NCBI GenBank assembly: GCA_028280615.1
Contig: JANQLK010000014.1
Location: 1 to 35,358 of the forward strand
Direction of reading: 5' to 3'
Source of the DNA: Woeseiaceae bacterium
Lineage (GTDB): Bacteria > Pseudomonadota > Gammaproteobacteria > Steroidobacterales > Woeseiaceae
Length of the DNA stretch: 35,358 nt
In this document: positions 27,921 to 35,358 of the stretch, piece after piece
Position numbering within the stretch: position 1 is the stretch's first letter
How the letters are laid out: each line of letters starts with the position of its first letter
Notes under the pieces: generated by a model
What the model was told of the DNA's origin: nothing
Databases searched by the model: none
The model's input: only the letters and a program-made list of their open reading frames with translations
Translations under genes and position numbers: made by a program

Positions 27921-28635
27921 GCTGCTCGGCGATCGAATCGTTCTGGTAACCGGCGCGAGCGACGGCATCGGCCGGGCCCTGGCCGTCAGGAGCGCGGCGC
28001 TTGGTGCGCAACTGATCCTGCATGGCCGCGATACGGCCAAGCTCGAGGCCGTGTACGACGAGATCGAGGCGCTGGACGCGGCACCCAGGCCGTCGATCGC
28101 CGTGATGGACCTCGCGACGGCGGACTCGGGAGCCTACACATCGCTGGCCGACAGCCTCATGGACGAGTTCGGCCGGCTGGACGGCCTGGTTCACAACGCG
28201 GGCATGCTCGGCGACCGCTTCTCTATCGAGCAGTACGACGCCGTGACCTGGCAGCGCGTCATGCATGTCAACGTGACCGCGGCGTTTGCGCTGACCCAGG
28301 TGTGCCTGCCGCTACTCGGCGAGTCCGGCGACCCGTCGATCATCTTCACGAGCAGCGGCGTCGGCCGCGTGGGCAAGGCGTTTTGGGGCGCCTACGCGGT
28401 CTCGAAGTTCGCGACCGAGGGCTTAAGCCAGGTGCTCGCCGACGAGCACCGTGACGGCAAGCTGCGAGTGAACTGCGTGAATCCGGGCCCGACCCGTACC
28501 AGTATGCGCCTCGAGGCCTACCCGGGGGAGAACCGCGATGAACTCAAGATGCCGGAGGAAATCCTGCCCGCCTACTTGTACCTGCTCGGCCCGGACAGTC
28601 GCGGAGTTACCGGCCAGAGCATCGACGCGCAGTGA
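27889..28635 (+). CDS. yciK: Short-chain dehydrogenase, YciK family
   Basis: The 248-residue product is a classical SDR: nucleotide-binding TGASDGIG (21-28), HNAG (102-105), a serine near 155 and Y169xxxK173 (YAVSK) as catalytic residues, and the NPGPTRTSMR loop. Similarity along the whole length is to YciK, a housekeeping oxidoreductase of unknown substrate in gammaproteobacteria. The start lies within the end of rmuC. It is the last gene of the mtaD-ubiG-mupP-rmuC-yciK run and converges with rluB over a 17-base gap. Confidence 0.88.
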   Translation: MDPKNYESRPELLGDRIVLVTGASDGIGRALAVRSAALGAQLILHGRDTAKLEAVYDEIEALDAAPRPSIAVMDLATADSGAYTSLADSLMDEFGRLDGLVHNAGMLGDRFSIEQYDAVTWQRVMHVNVTAAFALTQVCLPLLGESGDPSIIFTSSGVGRVGKAFWGAYAVSKFATEGLSQVLADEHRDGKLRVNCVNPGPTRTSMRLEAYPGENRDELKMPEEILPAYLYLLGPDSRGVTGQSIDAQ

Positions 28636-28652
28636 TAATACACATTAAGTAA

Positions 28653-29486
28653 CTATCGTTTCTTACTGTTTTTATTGAGCGTTCTTCTTCCTTCCCGCGG
28701 CTTCAGACCGGCCGCACGGTAGAGCTGTGTGACCTGGTCGGACGACGCGTCCGCAAAGCGGCCACGACGCAGGCTGCGGGGCAGATCGATCGGACCGTAG
28801 CCGGTTCGAATCAATCGCGAGACCTCAAAGCCACGGGCTTCCCAGAGCCGCCGTACCTCGCGATTGCGGCCTTCCTTCAGCGTCACGTTGAACCAGCGAT
28901 TGGCCGCATCGCCGCCCCCGGGTGCGATCCGGTCGAACGACGCCGTTCCGTCCTCGAGTTCGACGCCCTGCCGCAAGGCCGCGAGGTCCTCTTCAGTTGG
29001 CTGCCCGTGAACACGAACCGAGTAGCGCCGCTCGACCTCGCCTGACGGGTGCATCAGCCCGTTGGCGAGTTCGCCATCGGTCGTGAACAGCAAGAGCCCC
29101 GTCGTGGCGATATCCAGTCGTCCGACGGCGATCCATCGGGCGCCACGAATCTTCGGCAACACGTCGAAGACGAGCGGCCTGCCCTCCGGATCGCTGCGCG
29201 TCGTTACCTCACCGGCGGGCTTGTGATACAGCAGGTGTTTGTGTGCCTGCTTCTGCGCCGGTAGAAACAGGCGCCTCGAATCGAGCAGGACCTCGTCACC
29301 GCCGACCACGGTCGCCCCGGGTTCGGCGACCTGGCCGTTGATCGTGACGCGGCCGGCGGCTATCCAGCGCTCGACTTCGCGGCGCGACCCGTGGCCGGCC
29401 GCCGCAAGCACCTTCTGAACCCGCTCTGCTTTCGGAGCGCCCGCGTCTCCGCCACGCTCAGCCGCGGACCGACGCGTCTTTGCCAT
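28653..29486 (-). CDS. rluB: 23S rRNA pseudouridine synthase, RluB type
   Basis: RluB converts a uridine near the peptidyl transferase centre of 23S rRNA (2605 in E. coli) to pseudouridine. The 277-residue product has an S4 RNA-binding domain (about 21-66, [20 protein letters not shown]) and the catalytic motif [19 protein letters not shown] with D125. [11 protein letters not shown] and [11 protein letters not shown] follow, then a basic tail. The start is the ATG at 29486, 29 bases inside the end of scpB; the frame is open much further, but that part has scpB composition. The scpA-scpB-rluB order is common. Confidence 0.92.
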   Translation of the reverse strand: MAKTRRSAAERGGDAGAPKAERVQKVLAAAGHGSRREVERWIAAGRVTINGQVAEPGATVVGGDEVLLDSRRLFLPAQKQAHKHLLYHKPAGEVTTRSDPEGRPLVFDVLPKIRGARWIAVGRLDIATTGLLLFTTDGELANGLMHPSGEVERRYSVRVHGQPTEEDLAALRQGVELEDGTASFDRIAPGGGDAANRWFNVTLKEGRNREVRRLWEARGFEVSRLIRTGYGPIDLPRSLRRGRFADASSDQVTQLYRAAGLKPREGRRTLNKNSKKR

Positions 29487-30414
29487 CGCCCAGGTCGTCT
29501 TCATCGAGCGCCGCATCGGCTTCCGGATTCTGCGGTTCCGGCCATTCCGACACGACCAGTTCCTCTTCGATCGTTTCCGCTTCGAGCGCCTGCATGTCCG
29601 GTGCGTCGCCAACGCGTTCGACCGAGACACCGACGAGGGCCGCCCCGTCTGCGGCCGATCGACTGCCCGACCCGGATGTCGCGTCATCGGTGGGTTGCTC
29701 CGGGGCCCGCGCATCGTCAGCCGCGTCGTCAACGACTTCGGCAACCTCCTCCGCCTGCCCGCCCTCCGCGGTGGTCGCCGCGGCGTCGGTATCGATGCTC
29801 GGCAGCTCTGCAACGACCGAGGGCACCTCGGCCCCTGTCGTCCCGCCATCCTCGACCTCGGGCAGGTCGAGCTGCACCCGCAGGCTCTCCCAATCGGCGA
29901 GATCGGTGAGTTCCGGCAGGTCATCGAGCTTCTTGAGGCCGAAGTAATCGAGAAACGATTTGGTCGTCCCGAACATGGCCGGACGACCGGGCACGTCACG
30001 ATGCCCAACGACGCGAACCCAGTCCCGTTCCATCAGCGAGCGGACGATGTTGGAGCTCACCGCCACGCCGCGGACCTCCTCTATCTCACCGCGCGTGATC
30101 GGCTGCCGATAGGCGATCAACGCCAGGGTCTCGAATAGTGCTCGCGAGTAGCGCGGCGGCCGCTCTTCCCAGAGTTTCTGCAGACGATCCGTCATGGACG
30201 GCCGCACCTGGATCCGATATCCGGAAGCGACCTCGACCACTTCGATGCCGCGTTGCCCGTAGTCCTCGTTGAGCGCGTCCACGGCCGCACGGATCTCCTT
30301 GTTGTCCGGTGCCGAGCGGCCATCGAACAGGGCTTTGAGCTGGTCGACCGTCAGGGGCCGTCCCGCCGCCAGCATGGCGGCCTCGATGAAGTGCTTGATT
30401 TCTATTCGGTCCAT
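29458..30414 (-). CDS. scpB: Segregation and condensation protein B
   Basis: ScpB is a winged-helix partner of ScpA and SMC in chromosome condensation. The first 185 residues are typical: [41 protein letters not shown] and [15 protein letters not shown]. About 125 further residues (195-318) form a low-complexity, highly acidic tail rich in A, D, E, S and T, which makes the protein much longer than most ScpB. It starts 21 bases after scpA ends. Confidence 0.93.
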   Translation of the reverse strand: MDRIEIKHFIEAAMLAAGRPLTVDQLKALFDGRSAPDNKEIRAAVDALNEDYGQRGIEVVEVASGYRIQVRPSMTDRLQKLWEERPPRYSRALFETLALIAYRQPITRGEIEEVRGVAVSSNIVRSLMERDWVRVVGHRDVPGRPAMFGTTKSFLDYFGLKKLDDLPELTDLADWESLRVQLDLPEVEDGGTTGAEVPSVVAELPSIDTDAAATTAEGGQAEEVAEVVDDAADDARAPEQPTDDATSGSGSRSAADGAALVGVSVERVGDAPDMQALEAETIEEELVVSEWPEPQNPEADAALDEDDLGDGKDASVRG

Positions 30415-30435
30415 GGTGTCTGCAGTGCAAATGAC

Positions 30436-31338
30436 TCAGGAGGCTTCCGAGCCCGCGTTTTCATCGCTGTCGCCCTCGACGAGCCGCACGGAGGACGCGG
30501 CGCGAACGTGCAGCGGCGCGTATTCGTCGGACTGAACGACCTCGACGACGGACTCCTTGAGCAATTCCAGTATGGCGATGAACGTGACGGCCACGCCCAT
30601 CCGGCCCTCTTCCGGGTCGAACAGATCCACGAAGACGGTAAACGCATTGCTATTGATGCGCGTCAGGATCTCCGACATGCGTTGCCGCACCGACAGCGGC
30701 TCGCGCTGCATGTGCAGGTTCGAGAACATCTCGGCCCGTTTGAGCACGTCGTGAAAAGCGATCAGCAATTCCTTCATCGTGACGTCCGGAAGCTTGGTCA
30801 CGACCCTGCGCTCCGGCGCCTCGACGGTCGCCACGTGCACGTCGCGCTCCAGCCTCGGCAAGTCGGCGATGTCCTGCGCCGCCTTCTTGTAGCGCTCATA
30901 CTCCTGCAGCCGGCGTACCAACTCGGCGCGCGGATCCGCCTCGTCCTCTTCCTGAACCTCCGGCCGCGGCAGCAGCATCCGAGACTTGATCTCCGCAAGC
31001 ATTGCCGCCATTACGAGATACTCACCGGCCAACTCGAGCTGCAACTCCTTCATTACCTCGATGTACTGGACGTACTGTTGTGTGATCTCGGCGATCGGTA
31101 TGTCGAGAATGTCGATGTTCTGCCGCCGAATCAGGTATAGCAGCAGGTCGAGCGGGCCTTCGAACGCCTCCAGAAACACCTGCAGCGCATACGGCGGGAT
31201 GTAGAGGTCCTGGGGAAGCGTTGTCACGGGTTCGCCGTCGACGACGGCGAATGGCATCTCGCTCTGCGCGGGCTGCTGCTGGTCGTCCTGCGGCTTCGGC
31301 GCGTCGTCCGGCGTCAGCACTCTCAAGTCGGGTTTCAT
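30436..31338 (-). CDS. scpA: Segregation and condensation protein A
   Basis: ScpA is the kleisin that bridges SMC heads and binds ScpB. The 300-residue product has the amino domain with EAFEGPLDLLLYLIRRQNIDILDIPIAEIT, then LVMAAMLAEIKSRMLLP, a linker, and a carboxyl winged helix near VTFIAILELLKESVVEV. It has an extra proline- and glutamine-rich amino end of about 45 residues. It lies 72 bases after yciO and just before scpB. Confidence 0.95.
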   Translation of the reverse strand: MKPDLRVLTPDDAPKPQDDQQQPAQSEMPFAVVDGEPVTTLPQDLYIPPYALQVFLEAFEGPLDLLLYLIRRQNIDILDIPIAEITQQYVQYIEVMKELQLELAGEYLVMAAMLAEIKSRMLLPRPEVQEEDEADPRAELVRRLQEYERYKKAAQDIADLPRLERDVHVATVEAPERRVVTKLPDVTMKELLIAFHDVLKRAEMFSNLHMQREPLSVRQRMSEILTRINSNAFTVFVDLFDPEEGRMGVAVTFIAILELLKESVVEVVQSDEYAPLHVRAASSVRLVEGDSDENAGSEAS

Positions 31339-31410
31339 CGTGGATTCCGTGCGATTTGGCGCATTTTAGCGCAATTCGGGCCCCTCGTCGGGGCGCGTCT
31401 GGCGTCGCCC

Positions 31411-32031
31411 TCAGGCGAGCGAACTCGTGTCGCCGCGCCCCTGCCGCAGGATCTCGACGTCGCCGTGCGACAGGTCCAGCACGGTCGTTGGCTCGATGCC
31501 CGTCGGACCCGCGTCGATGACCAGATCGACGTCGTTGCCGACACGCGCCATCGCATCCTCGGAGTTGGTGATGGGCATGTCGTCACCGGGCAGCGTCAGG
31601 GTGGAACTCATGATCGGCTCGCCTAACGAATCCAGCATGGCGCGAACGAGCGCGTGGTCCGGGACGCGGATGCCTATGGTTCGCCGCTTCGGGTTTTGCA
31701 GGCGCTTGGGAACTTCGCGCGTGGACTGGAGAATGAACGTGTAGGGGCCCGGCGTCAGGGACTTCAGGAGCCGATAGGCCCAATTATCGACCCGTGCGTA
31801 GGTGCTGATCTCGGACAGATCGCTGCAAACGAGCGTGAAGTTGTGCTTCTTGTCCGTCCGGCGAATGCGGCGGATGCGGTCCATCGCCCGCTTGTTGCCG
31901 ATGTGGCAACCAAGGGCGTAGCTGGAGTCGGTGGGGTATGCGATGAGCGAGCCGCTGCGCAGGGCCTGCACGGCCGCGGCAACCAGCCGTTGCTGCGGAT
32001 TTGTCGGATGAATGTCGAGAAGCCGGGCCAC
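31411..32031 (-). CDS. yciO: YciO/TsaC-family protein (L-threonylcarbamoyladenylate synthase-like)
   Basis: Proteins of this fold make threonylcarbamoyl-AMP for the t6A modification of tRNA; the YciO branch has an uncertain biological role. The 206-residue product shows AYPTDSSYALGCHI, KRAMDRIRRIRRTDKKHNFTLVC, GPYTFIL, KRRTIGIRVP and SSTLTLPGDD. It matches YciO (about 206 residues, no Sua5 domain) more than TsaC. The start is GTG at 32031. It is the first gene of the minus-strand unit with scpA, scpB and rluB and is divergent from yciB across 123 bases. Confidence 0.9.
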   Translation of the reverse strand: MARLLDIHPTNPQQRLVAAAVQALRSGSLIAYPTDSSYALGCHIGNKRAMDRIRRIRRTDKKHNFTLVCSDLSEISTYARVDNWAYRLLKSLTPGPYTFILQSTREVPKRLQNPKRRTIGIRVPDHALVRAMLDSLGEPIMSSTLTLPGDDMPITNSEDAMARVGNDVDLVIDAGPTGIEPTTVLDLSHGDVEILRQGRGDTSSLA

Positions 32032-32154
32032 GCGCGGATTTTAGGGAAGCAACGCACCGACGCAAGGGAAATCGGCTAGCCTGGATGCGGGCTAGTGCCG
32101 GCGCGACACGATCGCGCTATTATCGCCCTCCCGCAGCATCGGCAACCCGTATCC

Positions 32155-32730
32155 ATGCAAGCCCTGTTCGAGCTACTGCCGCTGATCCTGTTTCTCGGCG
32201 GCTACCTGTACACCGGCGACATTTATGTCGCGCTGGGAATTCTGATGGTCGCGATGCCTGTCGGCTTGGTCATCAAATATGTCAAGACCGGCAAGGCCGA
32301 CAAGATGTATCTCTGGTCGACGGTGTTCCTGCTGGTTTTCGGGGCCGCGACTTTCTATTTCCGCAACCCCGAGTTCCTGTACTGGAAGCCCACGGCGTTC
32401 TACTGGGTTGTCGGAGCGGCCTTTCTCATCAGCACCTGGGTCGGCGATAAGCCGCTGGTCCGGCGATTTTTCGGCCTCACCCCGGATCTCCCGCTCGATC
32501 AGCTGACGTCGGCGCAATGGTCGGGCCTCAATCTCGTCTGGGTAGCCTTCTTTGCGGCGATGGGCATGCTGAACATTTACGTCGCCTACAGCTTTCCCGA
32601 AGATTTCTGGGTCAAGTTCAAGGTATTCGGATTGATGGGGCTCACGTTTGTTTTCATGATTGCCCAGACGTTCTGGCTGTTGTCGAAGATGAAGGATCCG
32701 AAAGAAGCCGGCGCCGGCGAAGGAGACTGA
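32155..32730 (+). CDS. yciB: Intracellular septation protein A family (YciB/IspZ)
   Basis: The 191-residue inner-membrane protein has about five hydrophobic helices. Conserved pieces are LLPLILFLGGYLYTGDIYVA, STVFLLVFGAATFYFRNPEF and NIYVAYSFPEDFWVKFKVFG. YciB influences envelope and septation in enterobacteria. The ATG at 32155 matches the family start; no ribosome binding site is visible, but TATTAT at about 32118 could be a -10 box. It is followed 3 bases later by yciI. Confidence 0.93.
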   Translation: MQALFELLPLILFLGGYLYTGDIYVALGILMVAMPVGLVIKYVKTGKADKMYLWSTVFLLVFGAATFYFRNPEFLYWKPTAFYWVVGAAFLISTWVGDKPLVRRFFGLTPDLPLDQLTSAQWSGLNLVWVAFFAAMGMLNIYVAYSFPEDFWVKFKVFGLMGLTFVFMIAQTFWLLSKMKDPKEAGAGEGD

Positions 32731-32733
32731 GAG

Positions 32734-33033
32734 ATGTGGTACGCGATCATCAGCGAAGATGTCGAGAACAGCGGCCCGCTGCGCGCGAAGGCGCGGCCAG
32801 AACACCTGAAGCGCGCCCGGCAGCTCGCCGATGAAGGGCGCATACTGATCGCGGGTCCGCATCCTGCCATCGATGCGGACGATCCCGGCGAAGCCGGGTT
32901 CACGGGCAGCCTCATCATTGCAGAGTTCGAGTCACTCGAAGCGGCTCAACAGTGGGCTGAAGACGATCCCTATGTGCACGGCGGCGTGTACAAGGGCTCT
33001 GTCGTAAAGCCCTTCAAGGTCGTGCTGCCTTGA
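32734..33033 (+). CDS. yciI: YciI-like protein
   Basis: The 99-residue product is a small YCII-domain protein (dimeric alpha-beta barrel): MWYAIISEDVENS, RPEHLKRARQLADEGRILIAG and WAEDDPYVHGGVYKG. The conserved histidine (H24) and aspartate (DDPY) are present. Biochemical function is not established for YciI itself; relatives take part in chlorinated-compound and pathway-intermediate chemistry. GGAGACTGAGAG precedes the ATG. It lies directly after yciB and overlaps bolA by four bases. Confidence 0.92.
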   Translation: MWYAIISEDVENSGPLRAKARPEHLKRARQLADEGRILIAGPHPAIDADDPGEAGFTGSLIIAEFESLEAAQQWAEDDPYVHGGVYKGSVVKPFKVVLP

Positions 33034-33311
33034 GTAACGAACGCGCAAAACAGATAGAATTCATGCTCCGCGATGCTTTCGCGCCGACCGAGCTGCTTGT
33101 CAAGGACCAGAGTCACCTGCACGCGGGACATGCGGGCGCACAGGACGGCAAAGGGCACTTCGACGTTCGCATCGTGTCTGAGAAGTTTGCGAACCTGAAT
33201 CGCCTCGCCCGCCACAGAGCCGTATTCGCCGCGCTGGGCGAGCTGATGAACACCGACATACATGCGCTCAAAATCGACGCACAAACACCCGAGGAGCGCG
33301 GCCTCGCCTGA
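33030..33311 (+). CDS. bolA: BolA-family protein
   Basis: BolA proteins work with monothiol glutaredoxins in iron-sulfur trafficking and affect cell shape. The 93-residue product has AFAPTELLVKDQSHLHAGH, HFDVRIVSEKFANLNRLARHR and IHALKIDAQTPEE, the family pattern with the RHR signature. The start is probably TTG at 33030, overlapping the yciI stop (TTGA); an ATG at codon 12 is less likely because it cuts the first helix. Confidence 0.9.
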   Translation: MSNERAKQIEFMLRDAFAPTELLVKDQSHLHAGHAGAQDGKGHFDVRIVSEKFANLNRLARHRAVFAALGELMNTDIHALKIDAQTPEERGLA

Positions 33312-33379
33312 CGGGCTGCCGGCGCCCTCGCCTGTTACCTGAATCCAATTCTCCCTATACCACGCTAGAGGAATACAAC

Positions 33380-34177
33380 ATGAAGACTTCAGTCGGCTTC
33401 GGAATCGCCGGAGCCCTCGCCATCGGTGCCGCCATCATTATTGCGTTCTCGAACTCCGCTTCGGGTGAAACGGTAATGACCGTCAACGGCGTTGACATCG
33501 ATAGCACTGTACTCGAACTCTACATCGAGTCGCGCATGCAGCGTCCGGCAGCGCAAGTCGGCCCCGAAGAACGGGCGTCAATGCTGGAAGAGCTGCAGGA
33601 TATCTACCTGCTGACCACGCAACCCCGTGCCGACGAACTGGCGAAGGACAGCCGGACCGCCGCCCAGCTCGAGCTGCAGAAACGCGGCATCCTCGCGCAG
33701 GTCGTGGCAACTGATTTCATCCAGGCGAATCAGGCGACCGAGGAGCAGATTCTCGCGGAATACGCGGAGCAGATCGAAGCTGCTCCTTCCCAGCAGTTCA
33801 AGGCCCGCCACATCCTCGTCGAGGAGGAGTCCAACGCCGCCAGCCTGATTACACAGCTCGACGAAGGCGCGGATTTTCAGGAACTTGCGCGTGAAAACTC
33901 GACCGGTCCGTCCGGACCGAACGGCGGCGACCTGGGCTGGTTCTCACCCAACCAGATGGTTCAGCCGTTCTCCGAAGCCGTCGCCGAACTCAGCGACGGT
34001 GAGTACACGAAGGCACCGGTACAGACTCAATTCGGGTGGCATGTGATCCTTCGCGAAGACTCTCGCGATGCGGAGCCGCCCACACTGGAAAGCGTTCGCG
34101 AGGTCATCAAGCAGCGCATCGAACAGCAAGAACTACAGAACTATCTGGAAAGCCTGCGAAGCCAACTCGAGGGCTGA
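33380..34177 (+). CDS. Parvulin-type peptidyl-prolyl isomerase, membrane-anchored or periplasmic
   Basis: The 265-residue product begins with an uncleaved-looking hydrophobic helix (about 5-25). A SurA/PrsA-like chaperone part follows, then one parvulin domain (about 141-228) with KARHILVEEE (H144), GADFQELARENSTGPSG, GGDLGWFSP and FGWHVIL. Such proteins assist folding of secreted proteins. AGAGGAA lies 7 bases before the ATG. The final helix is a glutamine-rich coil. It follows bolA by 68 bases with a possible own promoter. Confidence 0.9.
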   Translation: MKTSVGFGIAGALAIGAAIIIAFSNSASGETVMTVNGVDIDSTVLELYIESRMQRPAAQVGPEERASMLEELQDIYLLTTQPRADELAKDSRTAAQLELQKRGILAQVVATDFIQANQATEEQILAEYAEQIEAAPSQQFKARHILVEEESNAASLITQLDEGADFQELARENSTGPSGPNGGDLGWFSPNQMVQPFSEAVAELSDGEYTKAPVQTQFGWHVILREDSRDAEPPTLESVREVIKQRIEQQELQNYLESLRSQLEG

Positions 34178-34184
34178 CCACACG

Positions 34185-34203
34185 GCCGAACGAGCCAATC
34201 GGC
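34185..34203 (+). terminator. Weak hairpin after the isomerase gene
   Basis: GCCGA and TCGGC form a 5-bp stem around a 9-base loop, followed by only TTT. It is a weak candidate terminator for the upstream gene. Confidence 0.3.
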
Positions 34204-34231
34204 TTTGCATAATCCGAGGGCGGGAATGAAG

Positions 34232-34247
34232 TGTGAACGTCATCACA
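34232..34247. promoter_or_regulatory. Perfect CRP/Vfr-type palindrome
   Basis: TGTGAACGTCATCACA matches the CRP half-sites TGTGA and TCACA with the exact 6-base spacer. Its centre is near 34239.5. A class II promoter would start around 34281; TACCAT (34269-34274) stands at the right place for a -10 box. No annotated gene start lies downstream on the plus strand in the window. Confidence 0.55.
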
Positions 34248-34278
34248 CCATCCAGACGAGCACAAATCTACCATTACT

Positions 34279-34381
34279 CCCGAGTCGTCCCTAATCGCTC
34301 GGGGGCGGCTCCTCCAACCCTCGCATCTCCTTTCCTTAGGTTGATACGAGAACTAAGTCGGCAGGGACGCCGACTTTTTTT
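34279..34381 (+). ncRNA. Candidate CRP-controlled small RNA
   Basis: About 100 bases fold as three successive hairpins. CCCGAG/CTCGGG (34279-34284, 34298-34303) is first. CTCGCATC/GATACGAG (34320-34327, 34343-34350) is second, exposing the pyrimidine-rich loop TCCTTTCCTTAGGTT. The third is a terminator stem with seven T. There is no open reading frame. The exposed CU-rich loop and the single-stranded CTCCTCC nearby could pair with ribosome binding sites. Placement is inferred from structure, so the 5' end is approximate. Confidence 0.4.
34355..34381 (+). terminator. Strong intrinsic terminator
   Basis: AAGTCGGC (34355-34362) and GCCGACTT (34369-34376) form an 8-bp stem with a 6-base loop and a run of seven T. 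It lies 178 bases after the isomerase gene, too far to be its natural end. From here to 34489 I see only a 12-base palindrome CAAGACGTCTTG at 34402-34413 and no gene. Confidence 0.85.
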
Positions 34382-34489
34382 ATCGCCCCTGCTGGCTTAG
34401 CCAAGACGTCTTGCCAATGGAAAGTCGACTATGCTCCCCATTTAGGCAACTGCGCCGTATTGATCGAGTAGCGTCACATAACAGCAAAT

Positions 34490-35358
34490 CTACTTAACGG
34501 TTATAACGACTCCCATCGGGTTCGGTTGCACTCCGGAAAACTCGACGACATCCCCCGCGATCGGTGCCTCAACGGTTGCGGTGCCGGTGTAATCAACGGT
34601 CACATTTCCGATTTTCGCTTGGCCTTTCGAAGCAAAAACCTCTGACGCAGAACCCTTTACGTAGACTGCGGTAGCTCCTGCCACATATGGCTGCTGCGAA
34701 ATAGCAACGTCATCGGCGTATACCCAACCCGGACCTGCGATCGTCCCAGACACAACCACATAATCGCCCACGGCGATCGCATTTAGTACTTCCTGCGAAG
34801 CGGAAACAAACTGCCCAAGTGCTGAGAAGCCTCCGGCCTTGCCGTCAATCGAGTCGACCGCTGCCATCACCAAGACTTCGGACTCCGACGCAGAGCTGGG
34901 AAGCACTTGATCTACCAGGCGATCAACTACCGAGCCTGTCTGTGTCGAACGTCCGTGTCGATTCAAGTTTGAGCCCTCGATGCCGTCCAAATTCGAACCT
35001 TCGATACCGAGCAGGTTGGATCCCTCGATACCGCTGACGCTCGAACCTTCGATGCCGAATACACTTGACCCCTCAATACCATCGACGTTGGATCCCTCGA
35101 TACCAACTATGGTGGATCCCTCAATTCCGTCAACGTTGGAACCTTCGATGCCGAGCAACGTCGAGCCCTCGATTCCGTCAACGTTGGAACCTTCGATACC
35201 GAGTAGGGTCGAGCCTTCGATTCCGTCTACGTTGGAACCTTCGATACCGAGCAGCGTCGAGCCCTCGATTCCGTCTACGTTGGAACCTTCGATACCGAGC
35301 AGGGTCGAGCCCTCGATTCCGTCGACGTTGGAACCTTCGATACCGAGCAGGGTCGAGC
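34490..35358 (-). CDS. GIEGS octapeptide-repeat protein with DUF5666-like domain (5' end outside window)
   Basis: The frame is open from the right edge to the TAG at 34490-34492. The visible 289 residues start with at least 16 tandem octapeptides GIEGSxxx (NVD and TLL alternating). A short linker (RHGRSTQTGSVVD) follows, then about 140 residues of two similar strand-rich lobes: GQFVSA with VGDYVVVSG, then KIGNVTVDYTG with GDVVEFSGV. The lobes resemble DUF5666, found in secreted or surface proteins, often after glycine-rich repeats such as this. No function is known to me. The signal peptide, if any, lies outside the window. No other gene overlaps it. Confidence 0.8.
   Translation of the reverse strand, partial: STLLGIEGSNVDGIEGSTLLGIEGSNVDGIEGSTLLGIEGSNVDGIEGSTLLGIEGSNVDGIEGSTLLGIEGSNVDGIEGSTIVGIEGSNVDGIEGSSVFGIEGSSVSGIEGSNLLGIEGSNLDGIEGSNLNRHGRSTQTGSVVDRLVDQVLPSSASESEVLVMAAVDSIDGKAGGFSALGQFVSASQEVLNAIAVGDYVVVSGTIAGPGWVYADDVAISQQPYVAGATAVYVKGSASEVFASKGQAKIGNVTVDYTGTATVEAPIAGDVVEFSGVQPNPMGVVITVK
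34961..35358 (-). repeat. 24-bp tandem coding repeat array with a 48-bp higher-order period
   Basis: Sixteen complete 24-base units and 14 bases of a seventeenth are present, still running at the window edge. Units from about 35100 to 35358 alternate in pairs (NVD, TLL) and are nearly identical. Those nearer the carboxyl end (34961-35080) have drifted: NLN, NLD, NLL, SVS, SVF. All variation keeps the frame and the GIEGS core, and most differences in the core are silent. Confidence 0.95.

Noticed and set aside
34402..34413. Palindrome CAAGACGTCTTG as an operator
   Set aside because: A 12-base perfect palindrome can occur by chance, and no promoter or regulator is associated with it.
34961..35358. 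CRISPR array
   Set aside because: The units are 24 bp with no unique spacers and stay in one reading frame as GIEGS octads; it is a coding tandem repeat.

Overview
The window is high-G+C chromosomal DNA from a gammaproteobacterium. The gene orders serC-serA-pheA-aroA-cmk-rpsA-ihfB-lapA-lapB and gyrA-mtaD-ubiG-mupP-rmuC-yciK resemble those I know from Pseudomonas and its relatives. The DUF5666-like repeat protein at the right end suggests one of the marine or sediment lineages, but that is only an inference.

Layout. Positions 1-1180 (minus) hold infC-rpmI-rplT. IF3 is best started at an ATC codon, and rplT runs off the left edge. Positions 1390-1785 hold a tRNA-Val(GAC) surrounded by partial copies of itself. 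uvrB (minus) and a class I aspartate aminotransferase (plus) diverge near 3.95 kb. A tRNA-Asn, a shared terminator and a potassium-channel-like gene follow. From 5.92 to 8.49 kb, two copies of a 274-bp segment flank about 2 kb of lower-G+C DNA coding three membrane proteins of unknown function. The right copy forms the 5' end of a double-length MipA-like outer-membrane protein, which is coupled to a SYLF-domain protein.

From 10.4 to 23.6 kb nearly everything is on the minus strand: galU, a ComEA-like gene, lapB, lapA, ihfB, rpsA, cmk, aroA, pheA, serA, serC and gyrA. This covers serine and aromatic amino-acid synthesis, CMP kinase, ribosomal protein S1, IHF, lipopolysaccharide assembly control and gyrase. 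On the plus strand, 23.8-28.6 kb is a tightly overlapping run of mtaD, ubiG, mupP, rmuC and yciK. It meets a convergent minus-strand group of rluB, scpB, scpA and yciO (chromosome condensation, 23S rRNA pseudouridylation, TsaC/YciO family). yciB, yciI, bolA and a parvulin-type isomerase follow on the plus strand.

The last 1.2 kb is the least ordinary part. A 312-bp gap carries a perfect CRP-type palindrome, two predicted hairpins and a strong terminator, arranged like a small RNA gene. After it comes the 3' end of a minus-strand gene. Its product has a long array of GIEGS octapeptides (24 bp each, settling into a near-identical 48-bp period) in front of a two-lobed DUF5666-like domain, and it continues past the right edge.
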